Below, piece after piece: positions 41,269 to 49,712 of a stretch of 64,000 bases of DNA. The notes beneath the pieces are model-generated. The model ran no database searches and was not told where the DNA came from. It saw only the letters and a program-made list of their open reading frames with translations. How positions within the stretch are numbered: the first letter of the stretch is position 1; every line of letters begins with the position of its first letter. The DNA is from Bradyrhizobium sp. NAS80.1 (lineage in GTDB: Bacteria > Pseudomonadota > Alphaproteobacteria > Rhizobiales > Xanthobacteraceae): positions 1 to 64,000 of the forward strand of contig NZ_LGHL01000035.1 in NCBI RefSeq assembly GCF_001908205.1, written 5' to 3'. The translations under genes were made by a program, and so were the position numbers.

Positions 41269-42404
41269 TCCGCATCCCCGCCGTTCTTGGCGGCCTCGTA
41301 ACGCGCCATGAACGCCGGCGACATCGCTCGCAGCCGGGAATCGTCGATGCGGCCGGACCGCGTGATGTAGCTGTAGGCGAAGTCCATCAGATCGAGCTTC
41401 ATGTGCTCGGCGAAATTCTCGTACCAGCAGGCTGAGGTGCGGGCCGCGTCGACGAGCTTCTGCACGACAGGTTTGCGCGCGGCCTGGTAGCGAAGCAGCG
41501 CGGTCGAAAGATGCGCGTCCGATTCCAGCGCCTTGACCAGCGCAATGGCGTCCTCGATCGCGAGCCGCGTGCCCGAGCCGATCGAGAAATGCGCCGAGTG
41601 CAGGGCGTCGCCGATCAGCACCATGTTCTTGAAGGACCAATGCTCGTTCCAGACCCAGGGAAAGTTGCGCCAGACCGATTTGTTGGAGACGAGGCAGTGG
41701 CCGCCGAGCGTGTCTGCAAATACCTCCTCGCAAACGCCCTTGGACTGCTCGACGTCCTTGTAGGCGAAGCCATAGGCCTGCCAGGTCGCGTAGTCGCATT
41801 CGACCAGGAACGTGCTCATGGTCGGCGAGTAGCGGTAGTGATGGGCGTTGAAGGCGCCGCGGTCGGTCTCGACGAAAGTCTGCGACAGCGTGTCGAAGTA
41901 CTTCGAAGTGCCGTACCAGACGAACTTGTTGGAGGAGTAGGACAGCGAGGTGCCGAAATCGCCCTCGAAAGCGCGGCGCACCAGCGAGTTCAGGCCGTCG
42001 GCGGCGACGATCAGGTCATGGCCGTTGAGCTGGTCGATCGCTTGAATTGGCGTGTCGAAGCGCGCGGTGACGCCGGCATCGAGCGCGCGCTGTTGCAGGA
42101 ACCTGAGGAGCTCGAGCCGTCCGATCGAGGAGAAGCCGACGCCGTCGATGGCGACGCTATCGCCGTGCAGGTTGAGCGTGATGTTCTCCCAGCTTTCCAT
42201 ATGCGGTGCGATCGCGTCGACCGTTTCGGGGTCGTCGGCGCGCAGGAATTCCAGCGCCTGGTCGGAGAACACGACGCCAAAGCCCCAGGTTGCGTCGGCC
42301 GGGTTCTGTTCGAACAGGTCGACCTGATCCTCGGGGTGCCGCTTCTTCCAGAGATAGGCGAAGTAGAGCCCGCCGGGCCCTCCGCCGATCACGGCGATCC
42401 GCAA
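41265..42404 (-). CDS. FAD-dependent aryl-CoA monooxygenase, salicylyl-CoA 5-hydroxylase type
   Basis: A 379-residue class A flavoprotein monooxygenase: FAD loop VIGGGPGGLYFAYLWKK, a DG-type motif in HDLIVAADGLNSLVRRAF, and the second FAD motif MVLIGDALHSAHFSIGSGTR near residue 270. The N-terminal pattern (WGFGVVFSDQALEFL) resembles salicylyl-CoA 5-hydroxylase and the monooxygenase half of anthraniloyl-CoA monooxygenase. TTG 42404 is a firm start: CGGAGG lies six bases before it, and the FAD strand begins at once. It is first in the operon with the CoA ligase. With gentisate dioxygenase nearby, the product is likely gentisyl-CoA; the thioesterase is not seen. Confidence 0.82.
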   Translation of the reverse strand: MRIAVIGGGPGGLYFAYLWKKRHPEDQVDLFEQNPADATWGFGVVFSDQALEFLRADDPETVDAIAPHMESWENITLNLHGDSVAIDGVGFSSIGRLELLRFLQQRALDAGVTARFDTPIQAIDQLNGHDLIVAADGLNSLVRRAFEGDFGTSLSYSSNKFVWYGTSKYFDTLSQTFVETDRGAFNAHHYRYSPTMSTFLVECDYATWQAYGFAYKDVEQSKGVCEEVFADTLGGHCLVSNKSVWRNFPWVWNEHWSFKNMVLIGDALHSAHFSIGSGTRLAIEDAIALVKALESDAHLSTALLRYQAARKPVVQKLVDAARTSACWYENFAEHMKLDLMDFAYSYITRSGRIDDSRLRAMSPAFMARYEAAKNGGDAE

Positions 42405-42416
42405 CGTTTGCCTCCG

Positions 42417-42443
42417 TAATTGACAGTATACTTACTATTTAGG
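42417..42443 (-). promoter_or_regulatory. gentisate-regulon operator/promoter, copy B
   Basis: TAATTGACAGTATACT followed by t-AC-t-AT-t-TAGG, identical to copy A except at three positions. It lies 13 bases upstream of the monooxygenase TTG. TATACT on the minus strand can be the -10, with a weak TTAGTC 17 bases upstream. Two near-identical copies in front of the two functionally linked units argue for shared control. Confidence 0.65.
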
Positions 42444-42591
42444 GGCAGACTAATGTGCTCCGGCGTCCGGCGCCAGCGGAATTATCGGCAAGGTGAGGCG
42501 CGCCGCAGCTCGCTCTCGGACACGCGTATGGCGTGTGCCCGAAACCATCAGGGGAACATAGCCAAACCGTGCGGGCTTGGCCATCCACGCG

Positions 42592-42807
42592 TCAGACGCA
42601 GCGCTTCACCCAAGCCCCGTTCACCAGCACGGTGGTGCAGCGGACCGCCGGAACTGGCTTGCGGACGACGACAGCGGCGTTCGGCCCGGCGCAGCCGGCG
42701 CGATAGACGCCGCGGGCGCACACGACCGCGTTGGCGTCGGTGGCCTCGAACGTCATGGTCGCCGAGAAGGCGAGGAGCGCGGAAGCGATGAGCAGCAGTG
42801 AACGCAT
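42592..42807 (-). CDS. small secreted protein, conserved in rhizobia
   Basis: A 71-residue protein with a Sec signal (RSLLLIASALLAFSATMTFE ending near DANA) and a mature part VVCARGVYRAGCAGPNAAVV ending CTTVLVNGAWVKRCV. Four cysteines could form two disulfides. ATG 42807 follows GGGAGAAAGAC. The role is unknown. A longer overlapping frame reaching 43269 is non-protein upstream. Confidence 0.75.
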   Translation of the reverse strand: MRSLLLIASALLAFSATMTFEATDANAVVCARGVYRAGCAGPNAAVVVRKPVPAVRCTTVLVNGAWVKRCV

Positions 42808-42938
42808 GTCTTTCTCCCGGTCTGGACATGATTGAAATCGCATATCGGCAAAAGGTTTGTCGCGGCAGGCGCGCGAAAATTCATTCACACGCGGCCGCCG
42901 ATTATCGATCCGCGTTTGGCGCGCAAACGCCCGGCGCC

Positions 42939-43754
42939 TCATCGCGCCGCGAACGGCGCCAGCACGTCCTTGCAGGCCGGCGACAGCGCTGCGGTATTGC
43001 TCGCGATGCATTGCACGATGCGGCCGCCGCCGGGCTGGACGCCCGCGCACAGCGTGCGGATGTCGGCGCCGCAAGCCGATCGGACGATGAACAGCTCCTC
43101 GCGCGGCCGCAACGGGCGCAGAACGATCACGGCAGGCGCAGTCGCCGGTGCCGCTGCCGCAGGAGCTGCGCCTGCAGGCGCTGCCGTTGCTGCTGCGCCG
43201 CCGCCGGACGCGGCATTCACGGCCTTGGCGCAGGCGGCCGACACCTTCGCCTTGCTCTTCTCCAGGCATTCGAGCGCGGGTGCGCCGCCCGGCGGTACGC
43301 CGGCGCAGACCTTGGGATAGTCGGCGCGGCAGGCGCTCTTGACCGCCGCGACCTGGGCGCTGCTCGGCTGTTTTGGCGCCGCGGCCTTGGGGGCGGCTGC
43401 GGCGGCCGGCTTGGCCGCCGGTTCAGCGGCAGCAGGAGCCGTCTCGGTCTTCGCAGGTTCAGATTTGGCCGGCGCGGCTTCGGTCTTTGGCACGGCCGCA
43501 GGCTCGATCGCGCGCACAGCGCTCTGGCATCCCGATGACAGGCTGGACATGTGGCTCTGGAGACATTGCAACGATGCTTCGCCGCCGGGCGGGACGCTGG
43601 CGCAATGCGCCTCGTAGTCTGATCGGCACGAAGAGCGGATAGCGGCCTTCTGCGCGTCGGTTGGCATCTGCGCGAATGCGCTTGTTGCAGCTGCGAAGAG
43701 TGCCGCCGCCAGCAGCGCTTTTCGCGTCGAAATATGTTTCAACGTGTTGAACAT
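42939..43754 (-). CDS. exported protein with three cysteine-rich repeats
   Basis: A 271-residue protein: Sec signal (LLAAALFAAATSAFA) and three copies of a roughly 43-residue unit with the pattern C-x3-(D)Y/I-x3-C-x-x-V-x-PGG-x6-CL/I-x9-C. These are at about 18-60 (SSCRSDYEAHCASVPPGG), 116-158 (SACRADYPKVCAGVPPGG) and 213-255 (SACGADIRTLCAGVQPGG), joined by Ala/Pro/Lys-rich linkers. The unit matches the Cys-rich repeat of Golgi glycoprotein 1-type proteins, found in bacteria with no known role. Four Cys per unit suggest two disulfides each. It is probably periplasmic. Confidence 0.82.
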   Translation of the reverse strand: MFNTLKHISTRKALLAAALFAAATSAFAQMPTDAQKAAIRSSCRSDYEAHCASVPPGGEASLQCLQSHMSSLSSGCQSAVRAIEPAAVPKTEAAPAKSEPAKTETAPAAAEPAAKPAAAAAPKAAAPKQPSSAQVAAVKSACRADYPKVCAGVPPGGAPALECLEKSKAKVSAACAKAVNAASGGGAAATAAPAGAAPAAAAPATAPAVIVLRPLRPREELFIVRSACGADIRTLCAGVQPGGGRIVQCIASNTAALSPACKDVLAPFAAR

Positions 43755-43906
43755 CTGAGTGATCCTGCCCTGTCGGGAACGCCGACGGAAAATCAATGTG
43801 ATGCAAATGTATTGTCGCGAATAATGCCTCGCGTGCGGCATCATTGGCCGCTTTGCCAGCTACCGCAAGTAGAATATGCCGGTGCAGTTGCGACGAAACC
43901 ACGTCG

Positions 43907-44908
43907 TCAGAGCTTGACCATGCGCTTGCCGCGGTTCTCGCCCGCAAGCAATCCGATCAGCGCTTTCGGGGTGTTCTCCAATCCATCGATGATATCTTCC
44001 TGCACCTTCAGCTTGCCGGACTTGACCCAGGCTTGCAGGTCGGCGAGCGCACGCGGGCTCTCCTTCATGTAGTCCATCACGATGAAGCCCTGCATGACGA
44101 GCCGATTCACCACGATCAGCCCGGGCACGCCGCGCGGGCCGTGCGCCGACGGCACGCCGTCATATTGCGAGATCGCGCCGCAGCAGGCGATGCGCCCGTA
44201 ATTGTTCATCTGCGGAAGGCAGGCTTCGAGAATGTCGCCACCGACATTGTCGAAATAGACGTCGATGCCTTTCGGCGCGGCCGCACGCAACGCCTTGAAT
44301 ACCGCGCCGTCCTTGTAATCGACGGCCGCATCGAAGCCGAGCTCGGAGGTCAGCCAGCTGCACTTGTCGGCGCCGCCGGCGATGCCGACCACGCGGCATC
44401 CCCGGATCTTGGCGATCTGACCGACGATCGAGCCGACCGAGCCTGCGGCCGCCGAAACCACGACGGTCTCGCCCTCCTTGGGCTTGCCGACTTCCAGCAA
44501 GCCGAAATAGGCGGTGAGGCCGGCAATGCCGAACACGCTCAGCAGATGCGTCATCGGCTCCAGCTTCGGCATTTTTGTGAGATGCTTCGCCGGCACCGCG
44601 GCAAACTCCTGCCAGCCGGTGTCGCCGAACACGATGTCGCCGGGCGCAAGATCCGGCGCTTTCGAGCTGACGACCTCGGCGATGGCGCCGCCGGCCATCA
44701 CGCTGTTGGCTTCGACCGCGGAGCGATAGGTCGCGCCGTGCATCCAGGCGCGGTTGGCGGCATCGAGCGAGATGTAGCGCACGCGCGGCAAGGCCTCGCC
44801 GTCCTTCGGCTCAGGCATCGCGCCTTCGACCATCTTGAAGTGTTCGGAACCGAGCTTGCCGCTGGGCTTTTCAACCAGAAGGATCTGGCGATTGATGCTG
44901 CCGCTCAT
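43907..44908 (-). CDS. NADP-dependent oxidoreductase, MDR family
   Basis: A 333-residue zinc-free medium-chain reductase like leukotriene B4/prostaglandin reductases or bacterial CurA. Motifs: YISLDAANRAWMHGATYRS, the nucleotide loop VVSAAAGSVGSIVGQIAK, the NADP-binding GGADKCSWLTSELGFDAAVD, and YFDNVGGDILEACLPQMN. It reduces the double bond of enones or enals. ATG 44908 follows AGGAGGGAAACGCT. It stands alone. Confidence 0.92.
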   Translation of the reverse strand: MSGSINRQILLVEKPSGKLGSEHFKMVEGAMPEPKDGEALPRVRYISLDAANRAWMHGATYRSAVEANSVMAGGAIAEVVSSKAPDLAPGDIVFGDTGWQEFAAVPAKHLTKMPKLEPMTHLLSVFGIAGLTAYFGLLEVGKPKEGETVVVSAAAGSVGSIVGQIAKIRGCRVVGIAGGADKCSWLTSELGFDAAVDYKDGAVFKALRAAAPKGIDVYFDNVGGDILEACLPQMNNYGRIACCGAISQYDGVPSAHGPRGVPGLIVVNRLVMQGFIVMDYMKESPRALADLQAWVKSGKLKVQEDIIDGLENTPKALIGLLAGENRGKRMVKL

Positions 44909-45119
44909 AGCGTTTCCCTCCTAGCGTGTTTGACGGTCATTGATGCAGCCGCAGCAAGGAAAACGTGCAGGCCACATTCGTTGTGCGCTGCGTGAAAGCT
45001 AGATCGCCGCCTTCAGTTTCGCAACGGGAACATCTCGCCGTCGCTAGTGCACGCCAAGCGTGTTGCTTCGTCGTCGCATCTGCGACATCATGAAGCGCCG
45101 GTGTACGCGGGGGTAAACT

Positions 45120-46415
45120 ATGTCCAACAGGTTTACGCAATACATTCTGGCCGCGATGGTGCTGGGCATCGTCATGGGCTCGGCGATTTACAACTTCCTG
45201 CCCGATACGCGAGCCGACTGGGCTTCGTCCATCAACCTGATCGCCATGATGTTCCTGCGCCTGATCAAGATGATCATCGCGCCGCTGGTGTTCGCGACCC
45301 TGGTCGGCGGCATCGCCCATATGGGCTCGGGCGCCAAGCTCGGACGCATCTTCGCCAAGACCATGGGCTGGTTCATCAGCGCCTCCTTCGTGTCGCTGAT
45401 GCTGGGCCTTATCATGGTCAATCTGCTTCAGCCCGGCGCGAATTTCCCCGGCACGCTGCCTGACAAGGCGCAGGCGACCGGCCTTCCCATCTCGGCCTTC
45501 TCGATCGAGAAATTCCTGACCCATCTGATCCCGACCTCGATCGCGGACGCGATGGCGCAGAACGAAATCCTCCAGATCGTGATCTTCGCCGTGTTCTTCT
45601 CGGTAGCGATGGGCGCGATGCCCGAGCGCTCCAAGCCGATCCTGGCACTGATTGACGACATCTCCCACATCATGCTCAAGGTCACCAGCTACGTGATGCT
45701 GTTCGCGCCGCTCGCGGTGTGGGCCGCCATCACAGCGACCGTGGCCAAGAACGGCCTGCTGGTGCTCTGGAAGCTCATCGTCTTCATGGGCGGCTTCTAT
45801 CTCTCGCTTCTGCTCCTGTGGGGCATTCTGGTCATCGTCGGCTTCATCGTGATCGGGCCGCGATACAGCCATCTGTTGCGGCTGATCCGTGAGCCGCTGA
45901 TGATCGCGTTCTCGACCGCGAGCTCGGAAGCGGCCTATCCGAAGACGCTGGAGGGGCTCAACCGCTTCGGCGCCTCGTCGCGGATCTCGAGCTTCGTGCT
46001 GCCGCTCGGCTACTCCTTCAACCTCGACGGCACGATGATGTACTGCACTTTCGCCAGCATCTTCATCGCGCAGACCTACCACATCGAGATGTCGCTTGCG
46101 ACGCAACTCGCCATGCTGGCAACGCTGATGATCACCTCGAAGGGCGTCGCCGGCGTGCCGCGTGCCTCGCTGGTGGTGATCGCATCTACGCTCGCCCAGT
46201 TCGGCATTCCTGAGGCGGGCCTGCTGATGATCATGGGCATCGACACCTTCCTCGACATGGGCCGTAGCGCCACCAACGTGATCGGCAACTCGCTCGCGAC
46301 CGCGGTGGTCGCGAAGTGGGAGGGCGAGCTCGGGCCCGAGCACGCGTTGGGACCGGGCGAGGCCGTGCCCGGCGACATGGTGCCCGGCGAAGTGCCCGCG
46401 ATGGCCGGCCATTGA
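45120..46415 (+). CDS. dicarboxylate/amino acid:cation symporter (DAACS/GltP-DctA family)
   Basis: A 431-residue secondary transporter with eight helices and two re-entrant hairpins. Family motifs: MMFLRLIKMIIAPLVFATLV, the Ser-rich hairpin AFSTASSEAAYP, SYSFNLDGTMMYC-type segment near residue 300 (canonical NMDGT), and FLDMGRSATNVIGNSLAT. It imports glutamate, aspartate or C4-dicarboxylates with H+ or Na+. The tail is acidic and Pro/Gly-rich (EHALGPGEAVPGDMVPGE). A periplasmic amino-acid-binding-protein gene starts 12 bases after its stop, an unusual partner for this family. GGGGG lies just before ATG 45120. Confidence 0.92.
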   Translation: MSNRFTQYILAAMVLGIVMGSAIYNFLPDTRADWASSINLIAMMFLRLIKMIIAPLVFATLVGGIAHMGSGAKLGRIFAKTMGWFISASFVSLMLGLIMVNLLQPGANFPGTLPDKAQATGLPISAFSIEKFLTHLIPTSIADAMAQNEILQIVIFAVFFSVAMGAMPERSKPILALIDDISHIMLKVTSYVMLFAPLAVWAAITATVAKNGLLVLWKLIVFMGGFYLSLLLLWGILVIVGFIVIGPRYSHLLRLIREPLMIAFSTASSEAAYPKTLEGLNRFGASSRISSFVLPLGYSFNLDGTMMYCTFASIFIAQTYHIEMSLATQLAMLATLMITSKGVAGVPRASLVVIASTLAQFGIPEAGLLMIMGIDTFLDMGRSATNVIGNSLATAVVAKWEGELGPEHALGPGEAVPGDMVPGEVPAMAGH

Positions 46416-46427
46416 CGGGAGTGCGTC

Positions 46428-47348
46428 ATGCGCCTTTCAACGGCGATTTCGGGCAGCCTGTTACTGGCAGCGTGTCTGCTGGCAACCGGCCCCTTGGCTC
46501 AGAGCGCAGGCACCGAAGGGCTTAGCCCGACGCTGTCGGCCATCAAGAGCAGCCACACGGTGCGGCTCGGCTATCGCGAGAGCTCGCCGCCGTTCTCCTT
46601 CCTCGATCAAGCCAACCGTCCAATCGGCTACAGCCTCGAGCTCTGCGAGGCCATCGTCGAGGAGATCGGCGTCGAGGTCGACGATCCCAATCTGAAGATC
46701 GACTACGTCAAGGTCACCTCGGATGACCGCATCGATGCGGTGCTGCAGAACAAGATCGACCTGGAGTGCGGTTCGACCACGGCCAATGCCGAGCGTGGCA
46801 AGCGCGTCGCGTTCTCGCCCCTGATGTTCGTCGCCGGCACCAAGCTGATGGTGCCGAAGGCGTCCAGCGTCCAGTCGCTGACCGATCTGAAGGACAAGAC
46901 CATCGTGGTGACGAAGGGCACCACCAACGAGCAGGCGATACGGGCGGCCGACAAGAAGTTCTCTTTGGGGCTGAACATCGCCGTCGGCGCCGATCACGAG
47001 CAGTCCTACCAGATGCTCGTCGACGGCAAGGCCGATGCGTTCGCGACCGACGACATCCTGCTCTCCGGCCTGATCGTGCGCCACAAGGCGCAGGACAAGT
47101 TCCGCGTTACCGGCGATTACCTGTCCTACGATCCCTACGGCATCATGTTCAGGAAGGGCGAGCCGCAGCTCTCAGCCCTGGTCGAGCGCGCCTTCCGCAA
47201 GCTCGGCTCCAACCACGACCTCATCCCGCTCTATAACAAATGGTTCACCGCGCGGCTTCCGACCGGCGAACGGCTGAACGTGCCGATTTCGCTGCAGCTC
47301 GAAGAGGCGTTCAAGGCGATGGACGATTCGGCGAGCGCGAATAATTAA
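46428..47348 (+). CDS. amino-acid-type periplasmic substrate-binding protein (GltI-like), orphan
   Basis: A 306-residue binding protein of family 3. The Sec signal is RLSTAISGSLLLAACLLATG, then VRLGYRESSPPFSFLDQANR PIGYSLELCEAIVEEI, the EDDRIDA-like TSDDRIDAVLQNKIDLECGS, and KDKTIVVTKGTTNEQAIRA. The pattern fits glutamate/aspartate binding proteins. ATG 46428 follows GGGAG and lies 12 bases behind the symporter gene. No ABC permease or ATPase follows; the next gene converges. It may feed the symporter, or a transporter encoded elsewhere. Confidence 0.9.
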   Translation: MRLSTAISGSLLLAACLLATGPLAQSAGTEGLSPTLSAIKSSHTVRLGYRESSPPFSFLDQANRPIGYSLELCEAIVEEIGVEVDDPNLKIDYVKVTSDDRIDAVLQNKIDLECGSTTANAERGKRVAFSPLMFVAGTKLMVPKASSVQSLTDLKDKTIVVTKGTTNEQAIRAADKKFSLGLNIAVGADHEQSYQMLVDGKADAFATDDILLSGLIVRHKAQDKFRVTGDYLSYDPYGIMFRKGEPQLSALVERAFRKLGSNHDLIPLYNKWFTARLPTGERLNVPISLQLEEAFKAMDDSASANN

Positions 47349-47384
47349 TCGCTCGCGTCGCGCCGCAAACTCGCTGCCTTCCCT

Positions 47385-47406
47385 TCTCCCCTTGTACAAG
47401 GGGAGA
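47385..47406. terminator. perfect 22-bp palindrome between convergent genes, candidate bidirectional terminator
   Basis: TCTCCCCTT-GTAC-AAGGGGAGA forms a nine-base stem with a four-base loop between the binding-protein stop (47348) and the ATP-grasp stop (47429). There is no long T run on either side, so termination efficiency is uncertain; it also resembles a repeat common in many proteobacteria. Confidence 0.5.
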
Positions 47407-47428
47407 GGGTGCAGCGGGTTCGCAGCTG

Positions 47429-48352
47429 CTAATTTTCAAACACTCGATCCAGCGCCGCATCGTACGTCGCCTGCACCAGCTCCGGATGCAGCTTCGCCAG
47501 CGCCTCCATCATCACGCCAGAGTTGATCTCCAGCACACGCCACTCGCCTTCGACGCGGACCACGTCGATCGAGGCGAAGGTGATCCCGATCGCGTTGGCG
47601 GCGTCGATGGCGAGGTTTGCGCAGGCCGCGCTGACCTCACCATCCTCCAGAAGAACCGGCCGTGCGCCGGCGTCGAGATTGTGCCGCCAATTCAGGATGC
47701 GCTGCTCGCCCGTCGGGACGATCGCGTTCACCTCGTGCGCGGTGAGTTCGCGGAGCTGACTGTCGTGTCCTGCCCGAGTGGCGAGTTCACGCAATGTATG
47801 CTCCCCGTCGCCAACGACCGACGGGCGCTCCTTGCGGTAGACGATCATCGGCCTGCAATCGAGCAGGATCACGCGGACCTCGTCCTCGATCTCGACATAA
47901 GGCGCGATCACGAGGCCGAGGCTCGATGAAAAAACCTCGGTCACGGCGCGATCGAGTTCGTCGCGGTTCGTCGCCTTGAACACCGCGCGGCCCGATGTCC
48001 CCTCGTTCGGCTTCACCACGACGCCCTGCGGATGTTGCGCGAGCAGCGCCAGCATCGCTTCACGCCAATGGGCACCGGCGACGTGCACGCCCATGCTCGG
48101 ATTGAGGAAGAGGTGATGGGGAACGCAGGGCACGTCCGCCAGCGCCAGCGCCTCGGCGGTGGCTGATTTGTCGTTGGCGAGGCGGTGGGCGATGGCGCTG
48201 TTGAGGCCGATGTCGTAGCCGAAGGCGAAGCGGTGCGTCCCGTCCCGGCGCATCGCGATCAGCCAGCCGCTGGAGCGGACGTCGACCGCGATGCCATGGT
48301 TCGCGCAATAGCGCCGGATCGCCTGGATGAACATGCGTTCGCCGCCTGCCAT
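47429..48352 (-). CDS. ATP-grasp domain protein
   Basis: A protein of about 307 residues of the ATP-grasp fold, related to RimK/cyanophycin-synthetase-type ligases that join carboxylates to amines through an acyl phosphate. ATP site motifs: VVVKPNEGTSGRAVFKATN (Lys and Gly loop), IAPYVEIEDEVRVILLDCRP, and metal-binding SIDVVRVEGEWRVLEINSGV with Glu and Asn near residue 280. The N-terminal part has the small pre-ATP-grasp domain. ATG 48352 is used; ATG 48334 is also plausible. The product is unknown; no partner gene is adjacent. Confidence 0.82.
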   Translation of the reverse strand: MAGGERMFIQAIRRYCANHGIAVDVRSSGWLIAMRRDGTHRFAFGYDIGLNSAIAHRLANDKSATAEALALADVPCVPHHLFLNPSMGVHVAGAHWREAMLALLAQHPQGVVVKPNEGTSGRAVFKATNRDELDRAVTEVFSSSLGLVIAPYVEIEDEVRVILLDCRPMIVYRKERPSVVGDGEHTLRELATRAGHDSQLRELTAHEVNAIVPTGEQRILNWRHNLDAGARPVLLEDGEVSAACANLAIDAANAIGITFASIDVVRVEGEWRVLEINSGVMMEALAKLHPELVQATYDAALDRVFEN

Positions 48353-48727
48353 GTGCTTCAGTCGTTCCTGTCGCCAAAAGCCGCAAAAATGCGGGAAACG
48401 GCGCCAAACCGGGGTGAAAATCAGAGCTATTCTTAATGAAATTCTCGCGAGCGCGCTGGAAATTAAGTGCTGCAATCGAGCTCTGGAGGGAAAAGAAATT
48501 GCCCTCCGCGCGCGCCCGGCAGCAGATTCGTTAATGATCTGACCATTTCCGCCGCAAATGCCGGTTTGACCAGCATCAATTGCATGCGGAACGAGGTTGA
48601 TTATTGGTCTCAATGGCGTAGATCACACACGCGAAATCCTCCGCCATGGCAAATGGTGTCCGCCTCGTTTCAGGGGCCGGGCGACGCTTTTGTCCTAAAA
48701 CCGCAATTATTCGGAATATCGAAAATC
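48353..48727. other. 375-base divergent intergenic region
   Basis: This is a visibly A/T-richer stretch between the ATP-grasp and reductase genes, holding promoters for both. I see no convincing gene: the frames that cross it lack codon bias and good ribosome sites. No strong palindrome was noticed. Confidence 0.5.
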
Positions 48728-49474
48728 ATGAGCGCGTTTTACCGAGAGAAGGTTCTTTCCGTCCAGCACTGGACCGACACGCTGTTCAGCTTCCGCGCCA
48801 CGCGCGATACCGGCTTCCGCTTCCAGAACGGCCAGTTCGCCATGATCGGCCTCGAGGTCGACGGCCGCCCGCTGCTGCGCGCCTACAGCATGGCGAGCGC
48901 CAATCACGAGGAAGAGCTCGAGTTCTTCTCGATCAAGGTTCAGGACGGTCCGCTGACCTCGCGCCTCCAGAAGATCAAGGAAGGTGACACCATCCTGGTC
49001 GGCCGCAAGGCGACCGGCACGCTGATCACCGACAATCTCATCCCCGGCAAGCGGCTGATGCTGCTCTCGACCGGCACCGGGCTCGCGCCGTTCGCGAGCC
49101 TGATCAAGGACCCCGAGGTCTACGACCAGTTCGAGAGCATCGTGCTGGTGCATGGCTGCCGTCAGGTCTCCGAGCTCGCCTATGGCGAGAAGCTCGTCGC
49201 CGGCTTGCGCGAAGATGAGCTGTTCGGGCCGCTGCTGTCGGAGAAGCTCGTCTATTATCCGACCGTGACCCGCGAGCCGTTCCGCAACCGCGGCCGCATC
49301 ACCGACCTCATCAACTCCGAGCAGATCTTCAACGACATCGGCCAGGGCCCGCTCGACATCGCAACCGACCGCATCATGATGTGCGGCAGCCCGGCGATGC
49401 TGGAAGAGCTGAAAGTGATGTTCGAAGGCCGCGATTTCATCGAGGGCTCCGGCAACAAGCCGGGCACTTCGTGA
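48728..49474 (+). CDS. fpr: ferredoxin--NADP+ reductase, with a frameshifted C-terminus
   Basis: A bacterial-type flavoprotein moving electrons between NADPH and ferredoxin or flavodoxin. FAD motif RAYSMAS (51-57), GPLTSRLQKIKEGD, NADP loop STGTGLAPFASLI, and IMMCGSPAMLEELK. The C-terminus normally ends with a FVxEKAFV-type strand that packs near the flavin. Here the frame stops after NKPGTS at 49474, while the +1 frame reads HFVIEKAFVER up to TAG 49498-49500. One missing base near 49463 explains this. As written the enzyme lacks about nine conserved residues. ATG 48728 gives the family start. Confidence 0.85.
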   Translation: MSAFYREKVLSVQHWTDTLFSFRATRDTGFRFQNGQFAMIGLEVDGRPLLRAYSMASANHEEELEFFSIKVQDGPLTSRLQKIKEGDTILVGRKATGTLITDNLIPGKRLMLLSTGTGLAPFASLIKDPEVYDQFESIVLVHGCRQVSELAYGEKLVAGLREDELFGPLLSEKLVYYPTVTREPFRNRGRITDLINSEQIFNDIGQGPLDIATDRIMMCGSPAMLEELKVMFEGRDFIEGSGNKPGTS

Positions 49475-49712
49475 TTGAGAAGGCGTTCGTGGAGCGGTAG
49501 AGCCGCTCGCCAAAGCTGACTTTCCTGCCGTTCCGGTGTTCGCCTGGACGGCAGTTTAGTGTGTGGCCGTCATCTCACACTCGCTAGTCATCAGTACTTC
49601 CCCGCTCACCTCTCTCCCCCGACATTGTTATTAGCGCCGCTCGCGCGGGCGCTGCTATAAGCTCGCGCCAAAATCTCGCCTCGATGTTGCAACGCGAGAG
49701 CTGGGGGGAGCT

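Noticed and set aside
44937..46412. 491-codon His/Asp/Gln-rich minus-strand frame
   Set aside because: It is the shadow of the DAACS symporter; the composition is typical of reverse-strand reading of membrane codons.
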